DNA of 57,393 nt from Saprospiraceae bacterium. GTDB lineage: Bacteria > Bacteroidota > Bacteroidia > Chitinophagales > Saprospiraceae. This document shows positions 37,101 to 46,100 of the stretch, piece after piece. Where the stretch lies: the NCBI GenBank assembly GCA_029263015.1, contig JAJCYI010000092.1:1-57393 (forward strand), in the 5' to 3' direction. The notes under the pieces are model-generated. The model saw nothing but the letters and a program-made list of their open reading frames with translations. It made no database searches and was not told the DNA's origin. Made by a program: the position numbers and the translations under genes. The number at the start of each line of letters is the position of its first letter. The first letter of the stretch is position 1.

Positions 37101-40100
37101 AAATTTAATACTTGAAAACTCGGCATGTGCCATTTTTACAAATGCAGTTTTGCGTACTTGGGGAAATATTGAACAGAAAGGAGGTTCCTATTTCTGCATT
37201 TACAGTTGTGAAGTTGAGTGTGGTGACGAAGAGTCAAACGGTTATTTCAGTGGAGGGTCAACCTCAGCCAATTTCACCAATGATGGGGGAACTCGCCATT
37301 TGGAAAATGTATGTTTGAACGTAACCCAAAACTATACGCTACTGAGTACCAGCGGTGGAAATGATGTGCTGATAAATGTATGCGCTGAAATAGGTGATCA
37401 AGGTGCTAATGATGCAGCTACCGGAATAATTGATGGATCGGACAGCGGAAGTTTTTCCACTTCCAAATCAATCAAGATTTTTAACTCAAGGATTACTGTA
37501 ATAGAAAATGTAACGGCGCAAAGTGGCGGCTCAATGGATGTCTGTGCTACCAATTTTAGAACACTTAATGGGAATTTCCAAAGTTCAGGAACCCTGGGAG
37601 GATACGACCTGGCCATTTGGGTGGATGACAGCCACACGATAGATAATAATGGTGGATCATGGGATGCCGCAATTGAAGCGAGAAGAGGAAACACCACTGG
37701 TTCTATTTCGGGCTTACCTGCTAATTTATCCGTAGTTGATATCACACCTCATTTTGAAAATTGTGCTTGCTCTGGTGATATTACGACTGGAGACCCTAAC
37801 TCTACTACAACCTTAGCCAGCGTAACAGATGCAAAAAACTGTGACGGGTTCGGATTGCCTATCTCCGATTCAGATGAAGCAGATGGCGTTACTTTAATCA
37901 ATTTGGGTTCAGTTACTGGTTATGTATTTGGCGATTCGGATAATGATGGGTGGCAAGGCATTTATGGCTATGAAAATGGTACAGACAATTTTATCCCAGG
38001 TGTCGAAGTCAACTTATATGGCTGTTTTGATGACAATGGTGATTTGATTTACGATAATGCATCTGTTACCAAAAGATGTACCCATGGCTGGAATGATGGG
38101 CATTGGGAATTGGTGGAATCAGATACCACAGATGCAAATGGAATCTATCGGATGGCAGGAATTGACAACGGTTATTATTATCTTGAAATTGATGAAACGA
38201 CCTTGACCAACGCTGCCGATCAAACTGCTGACCCAGACGTAACAAACGGCCTTGCCGGACAATGGGCTGATAAGCGTTGGAAAGACCCCAACGAAGACCT
38301 GCGCGATATGGGGATTATAGGTATTGGTAATGACCATACTCAAATCAATTTTGGATATTATATTCTGACAACAATTGCAGGAGTGGTGTGGAACGATATA
38401 AATGGAGATGGCGTGAAAGACCCTTCTGAACCTACGATCCCAAATGTTCCTGTGGAATTCAACCACAGTGGCTGCACTACAGGATCGAACTGTGCGGTTC
38501 GATATACAAATGGGCAGGGGGAATATGAGTTGACCACAGCAGTTGCAGGGGTTAATTACAATTTATCAGTTGACCTCAACAGTGTGCAAGGCGCAGATAC
38601 TTGGATCATTACATTCGAATCAGATGGTACGACTGATAACTCGAACGCCATTACCGTTTCCCAGGGTCAACAGGTTTTCAATGTAGATTTTGGACTGCAA
38701 GCATCTGGGCCATTAAACATGGGTGGAACTGTTTATTTTGATTGGATTGGAAATGCCCACCAGGATGCAGGTGATGAAGGGATGCCTGGTGTTAGAGTTC
38801 AATTATACAAAGACAATAACCAAAATGGTTCGGTACAGCCATCTGACCAATTGGTCCAGACAATTGTCACGGATATCAATGGAGCCTATTTGTTTGCAAA
38901 TAAACCTTCTGACAGTTACGTCATCACGCTTGATGAAAGCTCCGTACCTATTTTCCCCAAACAAACAGAAGACCCTGACGAATATGGTCCTTGTACCGTT
39001 TGCGATGCTAAAACAGCGGTGACTACTACAAGTGACAACTTTATTGTGTCTATCACAGATGTTTGGGATTACTACAATGCTTTCAATTCTGGCTGTGAAA
39101 TATGTGATGAAGGATATACCTCCAGTTCTGATCCTCCATACATCAGCAATGATCTTGACCTCATAGATTTTCAGGATCCGATCAATGATCCTGGAGCTTG
39201 TGTGACGGAATTGGTGGTGACATTCAATATTGCTGCTTCTGATATTGAAAAAAGTTACAATACTGCTTATGTCGACAATGTAGAATATTTTTACCCGATC
39301 GAACTGAACGGTGTGCAGATAGGGACTTTCAACCCTACTGAATTGCCGTATTGGTGTGGCATCTGTGAAAGTATTGAGGTGGTTTTTCCTGTTGACCTAA
39401 ATGTCATTCCTTATAATTTTGGAGGAACGAATACCTTGGACATTAATTTCAGGTCTTATAATTTGACACTGCCGAGCAATCAAAGGCAGGATATGTGTGT
39501 GGCAGATATCAAAATGGAGTTTTTGGCTACTAATTGTTCCACCGATTATTTAACCCTTGATTTTGGATATGAACCGACTGGTGGGACAGGTGAAATAATT
39601 GGGTATGTGTTTCTGGATGACAATGCAAATGGCGTACAAAACAACGGTGAAGAAAGAATAGGGGAAGTAGAAGTAAGGTTGGAATGCGATCTAAACAAGG
39701 ATGGAGTTTTTAATTGGGTTGAAAGTACCGTGACTGACAATATCGGAAATTTGAGTTTCAACGAGTTGTTGGATGGTGATTATAAGATAGTGGTGAATGA
39801 AGTGGATTCGGATTTGCCGATCGACTATACCGGAGCACCTGCTCAACTCACCACCCTTGGCAATCAATCATGTGAGATTGATAACTTTGAATTGGTCGAA
39901 GTGAATGGTTTGCCGTGCTCTGGGCCATGCGACACTGAGCAGCCTGCCTTTGGATTTGCCATGCCTGGGGCAGCTACAGGATATGTGTTTTCTGATGACA
40001 ATGGTAACGGCACACAAGACGAAAAGGAACAGGGTCTTGGAAATGTTGACCTATACATTTGCAATGCTGTAGATGGTTTTTGCAACGCCACCAATGCGCT

Positions 40101-43100
40101 AGACACAGTCTCGTCGGCAAACGGAGCAGGCATTGAACCAATGGGGTTTTACATATTTGCAGGGCTTCCTGCAGGGAATTATGTGATTGCCGTTGACCAA
40201 CCATCAGTCCCAACTGGTTACGAACTGACCGCTGATCCGAGCACGGATGGCATTCCTTGTTATTCGCCGCTGGATGTTTCCGATCCAAATTTTGCTTTCC
40301 TCACCGCCGAGTGCGACCATGAGACCAATGGTATTTCCATTTCTTTGGGGTCACAATATACAGGAGCTAATTTTGGCTACAAACCTCCTGGTGTTATTGG
40401 TGGCCTGGTCTGGTTTGATGACAATGAAGATGGGGTCATTGATGATGACGAAGATGGTTTGGAAGAAATAAAACTGGAATTGACCAATCTAACTGCGGTG
40501 ACAATTGCTTGGGTACTCTACAATCCAGGTGAATATGTGGCTGAAAAATATTCAGACATTGATGGCAACTATGTTTTTACAAATATGCCAGATGGCAGCT
40601 ATCAGATTGAGGTAGAATTGCCAACCGATTATTTTTTGACGTTTGATGCCGATGGGGTTTTGGACAATATTACCCAAGTTGTAATCAGCGGTGGAGATGT
40701 TACAAACACAGGTAATCCCTGGTGTGCCAATTCTGATTGTTCCTTGGAGGTCGATTTTGGAATGTCCCCTAATTTTATCAATACTTTAGCAGGAGTAGTC
40801 TGCCTTGATGGAGATGAAGATGGCCGCTGTGATACTGGTGGAGAAACATTCCCGGAAGGGACTGAAGTTTCCATATTTGACCTTTCGGGAATTTCATTTG
40901 GTGAAACGACTGCCGCAGCAGACGGAACTTTCTTTTTTGACAATTTACCAACGGCTGACATGGTCGTATCTGTTTCTAAAACAGTTGCGCCACTGCGCCT
41001 TACATCGCTTACTACTTCGTTGGGGGATACCCCGGCTTATGATATAATTGACAGTGATAACAACGCCATCCAATATGTTTCGGTTAGTGGTGCTATTACT
41101 AACATGCACAATGGTTTTACGTTTAGTGACACTTTTGATTTGGGCGACTTGCCAGCGCCGTTTTTGACCAGGGCAGATGGAGCCAGCCCTGGCCCTGCTC
41201 ACATTATTCCAGCCATACCGACCCTGTACTTGGGTGCTGCCATAGACGCCGAGGTAACGCCGACTATCTCTGTGGATGCTGATGGTGACGATAATTCAGG
41301 TTTGGACGACGAAGATGGCGTAACATTTACAAATGCAGGAACTTGGGTAACAGGAGCTGGTGGCGGCGGTTTGTCCGTTGTTGTAAATGGAAATGGCTAC
41401 CTCGTCGGATTTGCTGATTTCAATGTAGATGGTGATTTTGATGATGGTGGGGAAATGATATTGAATGAAACAGTAGCCCCAGGAACCTATAATTACAATT
41501 TTGATATTCCAATCGGGACTGACCTCAGTGGCGGACAGGATTTTTATTTAAGGTTTCGATTGTTTGAGAATGCACCTTTCTCTGCCAGTACTTCTTATAA
41601 TGGAATAACTGACAATGGAGAAGTAGAGGATTATATGGTTTCCGTTTGTAAAAACTTGGCAGATGCTGGAACTGTTAGTGGGGCCGAAACAGGGTGTAAT
41701 GGCTACGATCCTTCTAATATTTCTGAAACATTGGCTGTTTCCGGAGGTGGAGGTAATATTGAATATTTATGGGAAGAAAGTACGGATGGTGGGCTAACAT
41801 GGTCAGTAATTGTAGGTGCCACCAGTGCTTCTTTCGATCCAGGCGCCATTATTCTGACGACCCGTTACCGAAGAGGTGCAAGGCGTTTCCGTTGTGCAGC
41901 TTATATTTATTCAAATGCGGTAATCAAAACAGTCGTTACCAACTACACCAATGCTGGACTCATTGTTGGGGACGAAGATAATTGCGGCATTTTTGATCCA
42001 GACCTGATCTTGAACGTGATCGCTCCGAGCGGAGGTACTGGCACAACTTCCCCTTTTTACCAATGGGAACAAAGCATTGATAATGGGAATACATGGGGCA
42101 CAATCTTAAATGCGAATGAGGAATTCTACAATCCAGGTGTAATTAGTCAAACCACACTCTACAGGCGGGGCGCCCAGAAAACGCCGTGTGCCGTTTTCCT
42201 TTATTCCAACGTTGTCACAAAAATGGTTTCTGTAAATTATATTGATGCAGGAAGCATTGATGGTGATGAGTCGGTTTGTGGTACTTTTGATCCTACACTA
42301 ATCACAAGTTTGTCATTGGCGTCAGGTGGCGTGGATGGTTTTGAGATGATGCTGTGGCAGGAAAGCACAAACAATGGTGCCTCTTGGTCCGACATTCCTG
42401 GAGCAACCAATGCAACCTATAATCCAGGCCTTATTTCCCAAACAACTTGGTACAGAAGAAAATCCAGACGGGTGCCCTGTGTTGTATGGGTCAATTCAAA
42501 TGTTGTGACCAAAACGGTCAGGCCATTTCCAACAGCTAATATTTTAACCTATCCGATCAGTGCCAGTGGGTACTTGTGCGAATTGACAGGATACGATTTT
42601 GAGGCTGAAGATGCAGGTGCAAATGTTGCGTATTCTTGGGATTTTGGTGCTTATAGTACCCCGTCAGCAGCTTTAGGACAGGGTGCCCATCAAGTTGAAT
42701 TTGATGTGCCCGATAACATTGCGTTGACTTCTACCATTGTCACGCTAACGACCAGCATGGATGGATGTGTTTCTAATGATAATAGGGTATTGACGTTCAG
42801 GCCAGAAATAATAATTGATAGCATTTCAACACAAAACCCAACCATGTGCCTGACCAACGATGGTATTATTTGGGTTCATGCCACTTATCCCACAGGGACA
42901 ACGATAGAATATAGTGTGAATGGTGGTATCACCTGGAATATTAGTTATGAAACGAATAGCCTTGCAGCTGGGGTTTACGATGTAAGAGTCCGGTATCAAG
43001 GAGGAGATTGTGTTGAATCTTATGGTATCGTGGCACTTTCCGACCCGCCCCCACAAGCCGATCTGTTGGTTTCCTCAAGTGAAGAATGTACAGGACAAAC

Positions 43101-46100
43101 TGTAACAATCGAAGCAGTGCCTACCAACGGAAGTCCAGTGTTCACTTGGGCATTTGGAAATGGAGCGATACCTAATACTGCTTCTGGTGCAGGGCCGCAC
43201 AGTGTCTATTTTACCAATGGAGGCTACGCAAGTATAGCTGTTACTATGATAGAGAATAACTGTGTCGGGGTACGCGATACTTCAATTTCAATAGTGGAAA
43301 ACTACTCTGACGGAGGAACGGTATTGGGAGGCGAAACCCTTTGCAGTACGTTCGACCCAGCAAATATTGTTGCCGGGGCCAATCCATCTGGTGGCACAGG
43401 AGGCACATTGGTTTACCAATGGGAAAACCGGGAAGATGACGGTGCCGGAGGTTTCACAGCTTGGGGAGATGTCGTTGGAGCAAATTCAGCTTCATACGAT
43501 CCCAGTATTATTGGTGCAACAACTGAATTCCGAAGAAAATCAAGAAGGGCACCATGTGCCAATTGGGTAGCTTCCAATACCGTCTTGGCATTATTGGTAC
43601 AAAAACCCAATCTTATTGATGATAATTACGCTACTGTCTGTCCTGGGTTTGCTTATGCAGATAATGTGAGCGATAACGACCTTGACTTGGTTAACCCAAC
43701 ATACAGCTTACTTGTTTTTCCAACCAATGGAACACTTGATTTTGAAGTAGATGGGGAATTTATTTACGATCCAAATTCTACTTATTGCGGTACGGACGAA
43801 TTCCAATATTTGGTTTGTAATGATGGCACGGGATGTTGCGACACCGCGCAGGTCATCATTGATTTGACCGACAATAATCCTCCTACTATTCTGAATGTAC
43901 CAAGTAATCTGACCATTAGCTGTGACGACCAAATACCTGTGGCGGACGCTGTCGATGTAGTTGAAGATTGTCAAACTGTTTCGATTGGCACTGACCAAAT
44001 CTCTACTCAAGGGGTGGATAGTTGTGCGTTGAACAATTACCAGATAACCAGGATTTGGAAAGGGGTAGATTATTGTAGCAACACTGCCACTTCCCAGCAG
44101 GTAATTGTAATTGAGGACAAAACAAGTCCAGACATTTACAGGATATACACTTTGCCCAACGGCCAACGCATGGTAGCAGGGGTAATGGAAAACGTCTCAA
44201 ACCACTGGAAGACAATCAGTTTGCCGATCCAGTTTAGTCAGCAGCCGGTGATTTTCACACAACTGACTACCCGGAACGATGCCACGCCAGCAGTTGCCCG
44301 TTTGCGGAATGTTTCAACCACACAGTTTCAATTGAAATTGCAAGAGGAAGAAGGGAATGATGGGGTTCATGCAAAGGAAAGCGTGGCCTGGGTTGCATTT
44401 GAAAAAGGAATATATAACGGTACGAATCCATTTGAGGTAAATACCTGGTTGCTTACGAGTAGCCCAACCAATAATCCCTTTAATAATAGCTATGCCTCAA
44501 CGCCAGACTTTTTCTTGAACATTCAGTCAAACAATGAAATAGATCCAGCGAATCCAAGGGTTCAGAACCTTTCAAATATTGGTGTGGATGCTTGGATCAG
44601 CGAGGAAACTTCTTCTGATGGTGAAATTACCCACAACATTGAAACAGTGGGATATTTGGCCATGCTCGGAACAGGTAATATTACCAACAATGCTGGTGAA
44701 GTGATTGGCGAATTGGGTAGGGTTGACCTGACCAATGTTAGCTTACATATCGACTTTTTAAATGAATACCATAATCCAGTAGTCGTTATCGGTGCAATTG
44801 GATTAAATGAAAATGATCCTGTGACAACTAGGGTAACAACAGTAACCAACACGGGATTTGATGTTTATCTCGACGAATGGGATTACTTGGATGGGGTTCA
44901 CGGCATCGAAAACTTGAGCTATTTGGTTGTTGAAGGGAGCCTGCCGCTGAACCAGACAGTAAATTGTGATGGGGTACCAGAACCTTTACACATTGGTACA
45001 CAGATAATTGCAGTGGATAATTGCGATGCGACTATCCAATTATTGATGACAGAAAATGATCTTGATTTTAATTGTCAATCCGATACTACTTTTTCAAGGA
45101 CCTGGACTACGGTCGATGACTGTGGTAATATTACCACACTGATCGAGACCTATATTTTGTTAGACACCGTGCCACCGACTTTTACCGTTCCAGCGAGCTT
45201 GACCATCGTTTGCAACGACGATAAAGATGACCTTGCATTGACTGGGGATGTTCCGGATGAGCTGGACAATTGTTCGGAAGTAGTTACAGTGGTGTATTCA
45301 GACAACTTAGATAATTTAATAAGCTGTAACGGCTATATCGAACGAACTTGGACAGCGACAGATAATTGTGGCAACCAGACCATCAAGACTCAACTGATTT
45401 ATGTCTCACCTGAAGAAGATACTGACAGGGATGGAACAGTGGATTATTTTGATTTGGACGATGACAACGACGGAATCCCAGATTTGATCGAAACAAATGC
45501 CGATGCTGATGGAGATGGTATTCCCAACGACAAGGATTTGGATTCTGATAATGATGGTATTCCTGATATCATTGAAATTGGTGGGACTGACATCAACGGA
45601 GATGGAGTCGTTGACAATGTGGGTGAAGACAATTGGGACAACGATAACGACGGTTTTGCTTTTGGTTTTGATGGAAACGATATTGACCCTAGTGTGGTCG
45701 CATCAGTTGTACTCAATCCCTTAAGTTTGGAAAATGACCGGGATGGCGATGGAGTATCAAATTTCATAGATCGGGATAGTGACAATGACGGCATTCCAGA
45801 CTTGGTAGAAATAGGTGGTGTTGATACAGATGGAGACGGAGTCATCGATTTTCCAGTTCTCACAGACCCGCTGACTATGCAGGACAATGACAATGATGGT
45901 TTTGCAGATATTTATGATCCTGACATTGACAACCTGCCAGGAATAGAAAGCCCTGACAAGCCATTGGTTATTTATGATGGCTCAAATTATTCTGGTGGAC
46001 TCAGTTCTGACCAACCCGACAATGATGGCGACATGGTGCCTGACTTTTTTGATAGTGATTCAGACAATGATGGTACAGGGGATTTAATTGAGGCTGGAGG

